64,000 nucleotides of DNA from Tanypteryx hageni (taxonomy: Eukaryota; Arthropoda; Insecta; Odonata; Petaluridae), in contig CM054115.1 of assembly GCA_028673005.1 (NCBI GenBank), positions 194,502,370-194,566,369 of the forward strand, written 5' to 3'. Under the pieces are notes generated by a model. The model saw only the letters and a list, made by a program, of their open reading frames with translations. It did not search any database and was not told the origin of the DNA. Made by a program: the position numbers and the translations under genes. Shown one piece after another: positions 54,838-64,000 of this stretch; the stretch's first letter is position 1, and every line of letters begins with the position of its first letter.

Positions 54838-56880
54838 CAGGGGAAACTGCTTAACACGAAATGTGGGGGACCAGCGCAAACATTTCGTCTTAACCGAATT
54901 TCGTGCTAAACGAATTTCATGATAACCTTTTTTGAGACTGATTTGAGATATTGATATAAGCTCGTAAATGAATCTTGACATAACAAATATGCGATGGAAA
55001 CAGCACAGTAATTAGTTATAATAATGAAAATCTTATAATTTATTCATTACATATATACACAAAAAAGTATTTTATTTCAATAATTTCATAAAAACCATGT
55101 ACAAATAAGTATCAAGGTCGCTAAAGTAGTTCAATTGTCTACTTCTTAACAAAAAATTCCGTAATTTTTTTCTGCCTAGCATTCATAATGATCTTTTTTT
55201 TCCACAAATTGTTCCAAATCATCAACTGTCTCATACAAACTGTCCCCATCTGTTTAATTTTCCAAAAACCGATGCACACTTTTTAGCATTCCACGGATAT
55301 CCGCAGCACTTGGCACTGACAACATTCTGTCGTCACAGTCATCTCCACTTTCACTACTATTTTCATTTTCTTTTGTTGCACTTGATTTAACAATGTCCAC
55401 AATGTCACTGTCTGTTAAAAGTGGTGTAGTGGTAATATGGTCATCCACTGCTATATAATCATTCAGCGTGATTTCAGTTGTCAATCTCATTACAGATGAC
55501 ACGCGACCGAAGATATCGCACAATTCACTTTCAGTAGATGTATTTACCCTAGTTTCCGTAGTCAATTCAGTTTCATCCTGTCCAGAGAACCTATCTGCTA
55601 TTGGCGAAGAGGAAAATCCAGCGTGGCGAAAACAATTTTCGATTGTTTTCGCTGTAACTGACCTCCAAGCAGCATACAACCAATGCAAGGAATCCAAAAG
55701 AGTCACGGGCTTAATTTCCTCATTTGATTCAATACTAGATAAATATTTCTGGAGTAATAACTTCTGAGAGTGGCATTTTAGATTTTTTATAATACTCTGG
55801 TCACATGGCTGCAATACGCTTGTTGTATTAGGCGGCAGAAAGATCAGTTTAATTGATTTCAGCTTTTCCACTTCTGGATGAGCTGTTGTTGATAATTAAA
55901 GCTATTTTGCACTTCTGGCATGAAAAGCGCTTATCCAATGCCCTAACCCAGTCTGTAAAAATGTTTCCCGTCATCCAAGCTTTTTTATTTCCGGTGTATT
56001 CCACGGGAAGCTTCTTTACATTCTTGAAGCAGCGAGATTCAGAAATTTACCCACAACAAACATCGGGATTTTTTCAGAACCGTCTGAATTGCAAGCCACC
56101 ATTACCGTAATGCGTTCTTTAGATTTTTTTTTTCCACCAGAGCACTGCTCATTTTTAAAAGCTAAAGTTTTTTCTGGGAGGCAGCGAAAAAAATCCCGGT
56201 TTCGTCAGCATTAAAATGTCCTTAGGCGCAAAGTCTGTTAATAATTTAGGCAAGGTAGAAGTTACCAACTCTGATGTCATATCACGGGAGACGTCTCCCG
56301 ACTCGCCGGAAACAGTCTTAAAAATTATCCCATTCCTCACCTTGAACCGCTCCAATCATCCAGGACTAGACTTGAATTCAATTCCCAATTCTGATCCTAA
56401 AGCGTAGGTCTTCGCGATCAAAACAGGACCAGAAATTGGAGCATTCTGGCCTCTTGCTTGCTTAAACCAGATGATCAGCGCCGCTTCCAAATCCTTGTGC
56501 TTTGCCGTGCGTAGACGCTTCCGGTTCAAACATGCTTCTCTCAAACACGTTATTTTATCACGATTTTTTATAATTATTGACAAAGTCGAAAAGGGAATTT
56601 CGAACTCTTTGCAGATGTCCGTTTTGGTTCTATCACCATTATCAACCGCTTGTAGGAGCTGCATTTTCACTTTCAGCGGTATTGCTTTTTGCTAATGCAA
56701 TTTACCAGCCATTTTTATGTGGGTCTTTTATCTTTTATAAAAATATAAAATCACAACTGAAAGCGATCCCGAAAAAGAAAGAAGAACTTCGCTCACAGAT
56801 TCGTTACACATTCGCTAACCGTTCCACACGGAAATTCAGAATCAACGGAATCAACTGAGTAGAACTGTTCTGCGTAGGGG
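54838..56880 (-). mobile_element. pogo/Tigger element E
   Basis: The left end after TA reads CAGGGGAAACTGCTTAACAC and continues with repeated TTCGT..TAA motifs, a typical pogo terminus. The interior is a decayed minus-strand pogo transposase. I could not find a convincing matching right end, so the right limit is approximate. Confidence 0.6.
55254..56712 (-). pseudogene. pogo-family transposase of element E
   Basis: ATG at 56712 (MAGKLH, then a TAG) starts a CENP-B-type HTH region: LKVKMQLLQAVDNGDRTKTD, CKEFEIPFSTLSIIIKNRDK, then LEAALIIWFKQARGQNAPIS (second HTH, about 56480). GWLERF-like DNA is broken by a TGA near 56350. A frameshift near 56215 precedes HFNADETGIFF, the first catalytic Asp. 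The second reads IINNSSSHP, where Asp is expected at the second N, so the active site is lost. The long frame 55254-55871 covers FLPPNTTSVLQPCDQSIIKN and a Ser/Asp-rich C-terminal tail ending at 55254. Confidence 0.82.
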
Positions 56881-57141
56881 TCTAGAGACGAGAGCAAGGG
56901 AGGAGTTGAGCGTATTGAAAGATGGGAAAAGGGAAGGTACCGTACAGATAACAATATGCACCTCCAAATCCTTCCTTTCATTCGAAGATGGTAGTTCCCA
57001 GAATTTAGTTTATTGCTGCCAAGGAAATCTCGGTAGCAACCCTCTCAACGGGGGCGCGTGAGTTTCTCTGAGGTCTACTAATGACCATGCCTATTGAAAG
57101 AGAGGGGGAAGGAGGAGGTACAGCTGTGGTTGTGAGATTAT
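56881..57141. other. intron sequence, no gene recognised
   Basis: This is moderate-GC DNA between the pogo and the two-exon gene. No feature can be assigned. Confidence 0.35.
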
Positions 57142-57690
57142 TCATACTTCATACCTCATACCAGCTTCTATGATTTGTTTTTCATAACGATGAAGTTGGA
57201 CTCTACTTGTGATGAAGCGGATGTTGTGACGAACGGTATCCAGTTTCAATGGTCCTTTCCTTCCAGACTTCCAAAAATCCACTGCCATTTTCTTTTGTGC
57301 CATCGTAGGTTCTTTTGTCTTTGGTTTTTTTATTGGTGATAGCTCATAAGATGTGGAAGAAGAAGGGGAATTATCATCTCCTTCGTCTTCACCAATATTA
57401 TCGCCGTCATCATCTTCATCCTTGTCAACTGTTTCCATTTCATCCCTTCCATCGTCGTAATCAAATACCAGATCTTCATGAATTTCATACATGTACTGAT
57501 CGCCTTCCACACACGACCTCAACGTCTCTAGAATGGAAAAATAATCGATATTGAATAAAAAATCACGTAATGAAATATATGTATCACAATGGCCAAATGA
57601 AGAAATGACTACATTTTAGAAACTTACTTGATAACTTTTCTGCCAATTCGGTCTCCGCATCTGTTGGTGCAGATGTGGCAGACCATCAAG
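57142..57690 (-). CDS. two-exon gene fragment, acidic with basic C-terminus, family not recognised
   Basis: Exon 1 (about 57690-57627) encodes SAPTDAETELAEKLS and ends at a GTAAGT donor. A 99-bp intron (57626-57528) ends in CATTCTAG. Exon 2 (57527-57142) restores the codon (A then AG = Lys) and encodes TLRSCVEGDQYMYEIHED, a very acidic Asp/Glu run (57400-57460), SPIKKPKTKEPTMAQKKMAV, DFWKSGRKGPLKLDTVRHNI and QLHRYEKQIIEAG, stopping at 57142. The C-terminal basic-helical part looks like a DNA-binding HTH of transposon-associated proteins, but I cannot name it. The upstream start is not found. There are no stops in what remains, so it may be a decayed transposon gene with good sequence or a real small gene inside the host intron. 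Confidence 0.4.
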
Positions 57691-58021
57691 TGAATTTGCT
57701 CTCCAAAAGTTTAATCATGTTGAGTGGATTTATTGCCATAATGATAAATAAATTTGTGAACGGTCCACAAGAAATGCACGTATCTGACAGACAACAGCAA
57801 TAACAATGATAACAATAACGGTGATAACAAATAATAACAATAATGAAAATATAATGATAACGTGTGGCAAGGTGACCAGTGGCGTGAGCGTCTGAACAAG
57901 CCATTTACCCAAAGAAGTGTGGGACAAAAGTATGTCTGTCTACACGGACTTCCTCTTTCATTACCCTGGTGGGGCTCTTCCGAATATCCCGTGCTGACCC
58001 TCAAACAGCGCAGGTAGTCAC
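57691..58021. other. no gene; (AAC/AAT)-rich DNA
   Basis: Repeated ATAACAATAA-type words give weak antisense frames rich in Tyr, Cys and His. They are low-complexity artefacts. Confidence 0.4.
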
Positions 58022-58296
58022 AAAGCTCTCCTCTCTCACGCCCTCGTCACCCCAACCCCGTGCTCGGTCTTCCCCAATTCCTTCATGTTTACGATAACGA
58101 GGCTAGGGATGGCAGCCATCTTGAATGCAAAGGGGCCCGGGTTGTAAAAACAACCAAACTTTGAATGCGAATAATTCGGCCCATAGGTCATGAGGGCACG
58201 TATAATTTCGCAAACCATATTTAATCATATACTCTTAATGTAAAAAATTTGAACCAAATCGGACGGTTACACTTCGTGAATGTTCCTTGTAAGTTA
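58022..58296 (-). repeat. interspersed repeat Y, second copy
   Basis: This is the reverse complement of 50789-51058 at about 80-85% identity by eye: CCCCAACCCCGTGCTCGGTC, GTCATGAGGGCACGTATAAT, ATGTAAAAAATTTGAACCAA and GGACGGTTACAC are shared. The copies are 7.2 kb apart in inverted orientation. Confidence 0.75.
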
Positions 58297-58501
58297 AAAA
58301 TGGACATAAAATCCGTTCTTCCATATTTCTGGATTCACGGAAAAAAAATAATTAAAGTACAGTTTTTAACAGCCAATTGGCCCTGTCACACTGACCCATT
58401 TTTGCTCCGGCCCACCGGAAAATGTCCTGGTGTCCCGTCAGGCCAGTTCAACCCTGTATATGACAAATCATAAGTAAGAAGCAGCTATATAGTATAGATA
58501 C

Positions 58502-58890
58502 TAGCTGGAGTACCCAGCATTGCACATGAACATTTAAAGCCATTGCCAAGTGTAGTTCATGCGGCTTCCATCCGAAGGTGCTAACATAATTCACACAGCT
58601 TCCATCTGATGGTGCTAACGTAGTTTATGCAGTTTCCATTTGGAGTACCCATCATTGCCCAGGATCATTTAAAGCCACTGCCAAGTGTAGTTCAAGTGGC
58701 TTCCATCCAAAGATGATAACTTAGTTCAAGCAGCTTCTGTCTGATGGCGCTAACGTAGTTTATGCGGCTTCCGTCGGGGGTGCCCGTCATTGCTCAGGAC
58801 CATTTAAAGCCACTGCCAAGTGTACTTCACACGGCTTCTATCTGATGATGCAAACGTAATTCTTGCAGCTACCATCCCATGTTGCTAATG
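58502..58890. repeat. tandem repeat, period about 135 bp, nearly three copies
   Basis: The marker TTTAAAGCCACTGCCAAGTG (first copy: CATTGCC) occurs at about 58533, 58668 and 58803. GGAGTACCCAGCATTGC or variants occur at 58508, 58642 and about 58776. Each unit contains smaller repeats of GGCTTCCATC..GATGGTGCTAAC. GCAAACAAACAAACAA follows at about 59037. Confidence 0.8.
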
Positions 58891-59112
58891 TCTATTGTAG
58901 CATAATGCACAGTGCACTTATAATATAGCACCCCTAATTTTTTATCATCATATAGCCTATGTTATGAGCAGGATAAAATTGTATACCTATGCAAAGCTTT
59001 GTGATGATATCCTCAAAGGTGTGGATTTGTATAGCGGGCAAACAAACAAACAATCAAGCAATCAAACTAACAGAATATCAGATTTATATATTAAGATATG
59101 AGCAAGCAACTA

Positions 59113-59690
59113 GTGGTTGAGAGGAATAGGAGGGAGTCAATGGACACTTACTTGGTATTGTAGACATCCACGGTGACAGAGGAAGTCTTCTTGTTGGAGC
59201 TTCCACTGCCCCCCTCAGGTTTGCAGAAATGGTTCTTACTGATAACAACTTCGTTTTTGGAGGGTGCCACTACCTACAAACAAAGGAAACTGCCATGGGC
59301 ACCTAAATGGCCCATTCTTCTGCGAACTGCTTCTTGGAGGAATGGGAGTCCCATCTCCTTCAACATACTCTCCAAAAGCTTCTCATCTGCCCCTGCTTCA
59401 TCGATGACATATTCTTACCGTGGACCGATGGGGCAGTCACTTATTTGCTTTCGGCAAAAAGTCTTCACCCATCTCATTCTCTCCTCTATCCATCACTCCT
59501 CTAAAACACATTCCTCAATGTAAATCTGCATCTCAGGAAGGGATGCATCAGCACCTTGGTGCACATCAAAGCCACCAATCTCCAACAATACCTCCACTAC
59601 ACCAGTTGCCACCCCCAACACACCATAAAATTCCTGCCTTACTTCCTTGCCTGTCAAGGATATAGAATTTTCGTGAATATCACCTTGCTA
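59113..59690 (+). pseudogene. Penelope-like element 3: RT fragment of a different PLE lineage
   Basis: In shifting frames the segment encodes a YLQTKETAMGT-like motif (about 59275), MAHSSANCFLEEWESHLL (59307-59360), FIDDIFLPWTDGA (59400-59438; the catalytic FIDD), then KGCISTLVHIKATNLQQYLH and YTSCHPQHTIKF (59540-59630). FIDD with GTAMGT upstream and YTSCHP downstream is typical of PLEs of the Neptune/Nematis type, clearly different from PLE-1 and PLE-2. It is truncated at both ends and has at least two frameshifts. The first 100 bp (59113-59215) are repeated in inverse orientation at 61465-61571. Confidence 0.65.
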
Positions 59691-59774
59691 TCTTAATATT
59701 GCGCCATACTTCTGTAGGATTTCCACAACCAAGGATACCTTCCCGAATTAATTCGAAACGTGAATCATTTGTTT

Positions 59775-60081
59775 GTATGGAATTTCTGGCTAATCAACCT
59801 CTTGGATTATTATAGCCATTACTTCTTCTACACCGAACATACACACAGACAAGGGAGGAGGAATAGCCGGTGCTGGCATTAGCCTACTCTTTACGAAGAG
59901 CACCAATGGGGCCAACTGCTTACCGTCCCTTCCGAAGGATGGAGCACTGACTTGCACGGTCTCCTCAAATCATACAAGTAAGGGACGGGACGATCCCAGG
60001 TTGAAAAATTTTATCTCTACCGGATTCAAACTTGGGACCACTGCATGGAAGGCCAACACTCTAACCACTCTGCCAATCCAC
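59775..60081 (-). repeat. tRNA-derived SINE, family 1, near-complete copy
   Basis: On the minus strand the head reads TGGATTGGCAGAGTGGTTAG (box A region, about 60061-60080) and AAGTTTGAATCC (box B, about 60022-60033), spaced as in a tRNA promoter. The body follows, shared with the copy at 36013-36225, and ends near 59775. Polymerase III transcription of such SINEs starts at the head. Box B departs from GGTTCGANTCC at two positions. Confidence 0.75.
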
Positions 60082-60603
60082 ATGATACACAGCACCTTTT
60101 CATGTATTCAATTCCTTACTATTTATATATGTAAGTTAAATTTGCATAACAAAGCATAGAATATGATAATTTCACTTTAATGGAAAGTCTTCAAGATAGA
60201 ACAATGCTTAAAAACTTTTGAATATTGGAAAATCATCCAAATATTAAAAATAAAAAGTAAATTAATCAGGACACCAAAATCTTTTATAATGGACAATAAT
60301 TTGAATATAGTCTGAAATATTTTTCTTGTTTTCTCCTTTTAAGGGTGACTTCTTTTGAAATAATAAAAGCTTTTATTTTTGAATTTTTGTAAAATCTTGT
60401 TTTCATCTTTTAAAAGATAAAATGAGTAATATTCTATGTAAAAATAATAACCAAAACACTGAAAATATGGTCTACCCTGATAAAAACATATATAAGATGA
60501 ATGCATATAAAAGGTTTTATAATAATTTGAAAGATTTTATAAAAATTCTTATGCACTGCAAAATATTCTGACTCACAGAGGAAGAAAAAATGAGGAAAAA
60601 ATC

Positions 60604-60663
60604 CAAACCGACTGGGATTCAAATCATGACATACCGCTTGCCAAGAGTCTTAGCCATCTCAGC
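60604..60663 (-). repeat. tRNA-derived SINE head, family 2
   Basis: The minus strand reads GCTGAGATGGCTAAGACTCT (box A) and TGATTTGAATCCCAG (box B), about 30 bp apart, followed by a T-rich run. It lacks stable tRNA arms, so it is a SINE or tRNA relic. The rest of 60082-61460 is AT-rich without genes. Confidence 0.55.
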
Positions 60664-61464
60664 TATAATAGAAGGAATGCAAATAAAAGATTTTATAATA
60701 ATAAAGGGCGAATAATTTCTTTTCTGTAGCAGAACGAATAAAAATAATTCTTTTGAATTATAAAAATCATAATTTAGACCAATACCTAGGTGGTATTGCA
60801 AACAATATTGCTTATTAATTGAAAATTTTAAATAGTCTGCCACCACAATATTTTGTTTTGATATTTATGACCTCTCTTTAATCTTAAAAATATTTAGTTT
60901 TTCATTTTTGAGATTGTCAAAATTGTTTTGGAATATAATATACATAATTTTTAACAATATCTTGTTTATTAATATATATATATGGTATTGCAAACTATAA
61001 AAAAATTAATTCATTGTTGCATAAAAGCCACCCAAATATTTCAACTATTTTTGTGTTAATACTCCATTCTGAATAAAAAATTTAAAAATGAATATGATTT
61101 ATTAAATATATCCAAAATAATATCTTTATTTAAAAAATAACACGAATAATTAGATGGCCATTCGAGATTCCATCCATTCGCGATTGTGGGTTCCCAGATT
61201 CTGTCCATAACTCCTGACTCTCACAACAGCCTTCCATTGAGGCTACACGAAGCCCTGAATTACATCCTTGCTGCTGCCCATCCCATTCTCTTAACCACAC
61301 CCATTACTCTTGCACTCTTCCCTAAGTCTCCAATGGTGTCTTTCCACTGAGCCAGGAATTTTGGTGACTTGCTGTGCGGCAAGGAACTCCCCACAGGTAC
61401 TCCATCACCCTCTGCAGGGTCCCTCCCTTAACACAAGGATTTAGTTTTACTTTCTATCTTGCAG

Positions 61465-61571
61465 ACGAAGGGCAGATGTCCGAAAGCTCCAACAAGAAGG
61501 CTTCTTCTCTCATCATGGACGTCTACAACATCAACGTCCACTGGCTCCCTACTATCCCTCTCAACCACTAG
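61465..61571 (-). repeat. inverted copy of the start of PLE-3
   Basis: The complement shares GTGGTTGAGAGG, GGGAG, AATGGAC or AGTGGAC, and CTTCTTGTTGGAGCTT with 59113-59215. The upstream 61150-61464 is GC-richer than its surroundings and probably belongs to the same element, on the minus strand. Confidence 0.55.
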
Positions 61572-61615
61572 TTGCTTACTCATATATTTCCTCTTATTTT
61601 CTCATCATCATTATA

Positions 61616-61657
61616 TATACACACATACACACAAATACACATACATACACACACACA
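61616..61657. repeat. imperfect (CA)n tract
   Basis: ACACACATACACACAAATAC and similar words run directly into the CAG that starts Tigger element F. Confidence 0.9.
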
Positions 61658-63373
61658 CAGTAGAACTCCCATTATCCGAACTAATTGGGACCAAGGGTAG
61701 TTAGGACAATCAATAATTCGGATAATTAGAAAAAAGAAAGGGCATCTGCAAGTTAAATAATAAAAACACGATTTAAGTTCTCAAGGTAACAAAGTGCAGC
61801 TGTATATCTGTAATACGAATAGGTTTGGTAGTCCTGTGAAAATTTTGCCCATATTTCATGCACCCCATTATTTAGTTGAGATAATATGAGGAAAAAGTGA
61901 AGTGAACTATTCAAGCAAATACGGTATTATTTCACTAATTATAACTTAACTTATAATATGCCAAAAATAATCCAAGGCAACTGCTGAAAAGCAGATGTAT
62001 ATGAAAAAATACTGAGGAAGAACACTCATCTAACAACAAAGAAGGTTGTCAAAATACTGCCTGAAAAATGCCTCTTGAATGACTTTTGAACCATCACCTG
62101 CTGTAAAATTTGTCCTAGTCTCCCTATAAGAAGGGAAAGAACATCAAAAATAGCATTTATAACCTTCAAACATGTGTTCTTCCACTTGAGGAGATTATGC
62201 CAAAGTGGGTGGTGCACATTGTGTCAGTATTTACGCAACAAAGAGCATTCAGGTGGTGTTCGAAGAGTGTTTCAAGGCAGTGTTTCTCCAAGTGTGGGCC
62301 GCAAGATTATTTTGAATGCAAGGTGAAATGGCAAAAAATAAAGTTTTCACGAATAATAAAATTTTATCAGGGCATTTTTGGTAAAATGATGTGATAAAAA
62401 TTATTAATAGTTAAATAAAATGAAGAAATTTGCAATCAAGTTTATTATTTTAGGATGGTTTCCAAAAGAACTTTTTCCCTATTTGTTTTACATATGAAGT
62501 CTCAAATCCACTGTGCAGGGATATTTTCTTTAATACTTTGAAATATCTTAAAATTGTGATATTGGAGCGAGGTTTGTACTATTCTAAGGGGAAAAGAATG
62601 TAGATTCTAATTCTTATCACCAAATTTTGATAATTGATTGTATTTTCTCAAATTTCTACTAAAACAGCCTTTTTGCATTTTAAATCACATTTTATCAGAT
62701 TGTTGTCATGGAGATGATTATTACCAAACTCGGCTTGAGCATAGACAAGTGAACAAATGGGTTATTTTCTTTTCCACTCAACTACCTTTCAGCAATGGAC
62801 AGTTGATCCATACATATTAGCATATAAACAGTAACATTTATTAAATTCGTTTATTTAAAAAAAATACATGCAAAATATAATGTCAGAAAGAGATTTTGAC
62901 AACATTCTTAGTATTTTAAACCTGATAATGCTGTATTAATTTGTTTTCCAATTTTTCTCTATCATTGATAAACTACGAATTGATGAGAATTCCTTGGAAT
63001 GACTAACACATACTGAAACACTTCCTGTCAATATAAGTAATTAATTCGGGACGTCAACTTTGGGAAACCAGCCTGCATTAGTCCTGGTTTGGACTTCTTG
63101 TTAATATTTTCAATTCATAGGGGGCCACATGATATTTAAGGGGGCCGTGACAATTGAAAGTTTGAGAACCAATGTTTAAAGGGAAAGAGGAGATGCTGAA
63201 TCCAGGACCATTGAAAGAAAGTTTATTTCAAGGCAGTAGGGTAAATCCAATTGTTGCAATGAAGGGTTTTCAAATGTCAGGTTAAGAAACAAGTGTAAGT
63301 GAAGCAAATTCAAATTTGGTTAGGATAATTGGAAATTTGGATAACTGGCATCCAGTTAATTGGAGTTCTACTG
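61658..63373. mobile_element. pogo/Tigger element F, non-autonomous
   Basis: Left CAGTAGAACTCCCATTATCC and the complement of right CAGTAGAACTCCAATTAACT share 16 of 20 positions. Inner motifs (AATTCGGATAATTAG at the left, the complement of similar TTGGATAACTGG at the right) repeat the TIR. The left flank is a CA repeat and the right is TGTATATA, so a clean TA duplication is not visible. A hAT insertion occupies 62278-63174, and no transposase is present. Confidence 0.75.
62278..63174. mobile_element. non-autonomous hAT element nested in Tigger F
   Basis: Left end CAGTGTTTCTCCAAGTGTGG and the complement of right end CATTGGTTCTCAAACTTTCA are hAT-type, with GGGCC motifs just inside. Flanks TTTCAAGG (62270-62277) and TTTAAAGG (63175-63182) match at 7 of 8. 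The 897-bp interior encodes nothing recognisable. Confidence 0.75.
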
Positions 63374-63416
63374 TGTATATATTTCCCATTTCTGATTAAA
63401 AAGGTAAAAATCTTAC

Positions 63417-63666
63417 CCAGTGTGATTTCTCTAACACCATGAGCTTTGTTGTACACATAGGCTAGAGAATCGCCAACATTCACCACACATACAGCCCACC
63501 TTCTTAATCCAATGTCTGTATCCCAATTCACTATCTTTTCTTCTTTTCCTTCTTCATAAGCTATTGGAAGGACAGCAGCCACTGTCAGGGTTGTGAGCAT
63601 GCCTTCTTCCTGGAGAATCATGCTGTGAGCTTCATGGAAAGACCTCAATATGGCAACAAACACCTC
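63417..63666 (-). CDS. PP2C-like domain protein (CG9801-type), exon A
   Basis: The acceptor AG (63667-63668) is preceded by a T-rich tract. The exon starts in phase 0 with EVFVAILRSFHEAHSMILQE. It continues EGMLTTLTVAAVLPIAYEEG and the PP2C signature WAVCVVNVGDSLAYVY (about 63445-63490), then HGVREITL, and ends in phase 1 at CTGG, GTAAGA. The split Gly codon is completed by exon B. In PP2C phosphatases VNVGDSRA is a core strand next to the metal site. The upstream exons with the first DG(H)GG-type motif must lie beyond 64000. No defects are present. The exon begins 44 bp after the Tigger F insertion, which is remarkably close to its donor site. Confidence 0.9.
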
Positions 63667-63668
63667 CT

Positions 63669-64000
63669 AAAAATTATACCAAATGTAGATAATCATTATT
63701 CATAGAAATTCATAGATCTGAATCAAACTTTTGTAATTTTATTCTACTACAGAAGCTGTTGAATCATCAACATACTATAATAACAAATATGATAATGATT
63801 ATGATGATAATTATAAAATTATTATGCAACAGGATACATCCATGATTATAAATAATAATTTATTTATTTATTTTATTTGCTGATATAAAATACATTACAT
63901 TTACGTCCTGTCAGATAATGTCTGTCGACAGGACATGATGTGAACAATACAGTTAACTACATAATATTTATTTTTACAATGAATAGTAACTTGCAGCTAT
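63669..64000. other. upstream intron, no gene; possible LINE tail
   Basis: ATTTATTTATTTATTTTATT at about 63860-63880 could be the complement of a LINE 3' tail, with the unknown body extending beyond the window. Nothing else is recognisable. Confidence 0.3.

Noticed and set aside
60004..60081. Functional tRNA gene
   Set aside because: Box A and B are spaced properly but the arms do not pair and the sequence runs into a repeated body, so it is a SINE.
1..64000. CRISPR arrays, operons, ribosome-binding sites or bacterial genes
   Set aside because: No short regularly spaced repeats with unique spacers; the content is clearly eukaryotic with introns and retroelements.

Overview
The window looks like AT-rich nuclear DNA from an arthropod, most likely an insect with a large, repeat-rich genome. 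The evidence is spliced host exons with canonical GT-AG sites, arthropod-type transposons of many classes (piggyBac, hAT, pogo/Tigger, Tc1-mariner, Penelope-like, RTE/CR1-like LINEs, Ty3/Gypsy, tRNA-derived SINEs), and no bacterial gene organisation. The species cannot be named from sequence alone.

One host gene is visible, on the minus strand. Exon A (63417-63666), exon B (45016-45255) and a 3'-terminal exon C (27603-28420) join in matching phase and encode the carboxy part of a PP2C-like phosphatase-domain protein resembling the Drosophila CG9801 family. Its 5' part lies beyond 64000. Introns of about 18.2 kb (A-B) and 16.6 kb (B-C) are packed with transposons, so 28.4-63.4 kb is intronic. 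Below 27.5 kb I see only intergenic repeats.

Layout: 0.1-4.3 kb, a piggyBac (TTAA duplication) interrupted by a complete hAT element with an exact 8-bp duplication. 4.6 kb, a foldback made of Penelope-type terminal sequence. 5.0-5.9 kb, a Tc1/mariner-like element without a gene. 7.0-11.9 kb, a minus-strand Penelope-like element (PLE-1) split by a 3.3-kb RTE-type LINE at 7847-11182. 12.2-19.0 kb, two decayed Gypsy elements, an orphan ORF and a LINE tail. 19.4-26.9 kb, three pogo/Tigger elements. 28.9-31.6 kb, a CR1/Jockey-type LINE. 33-38 kb, LINE, hAT, SINE and Gypsy fragments. 39.5-40.2 kb, a 58-bp minisatellite. 40.9-44.8 kb, a second piggyBac gene split by a Tigger element that itself contains a smaller one. 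47.1-48.9 kb, a third piggyBac with palindromic ends. 51.4-54.3 kb, a young Penelope-like element (PLE-2) with two near-identical pLTRs. 54.8-56.7 kb, another pogo. 59.1-59.7 kb, a third PLE lineage. 61.7-63.4 kb, a Tigger element containing a small hAT.

The most interesting recurring signal is a hammerhead-ribozyme-like motif in the Penelope-type termini: CTGAAGA/CTGATGA, a hairpin, then GAAAC and a GTC. The two PLE-2 copies can form stem I, stem II and a self-complementary ACGT stem III. Degraded versions occur at 4.6, 7.0, 35.3 and 38.6 kb. None of the transposon genes seen here is intact.
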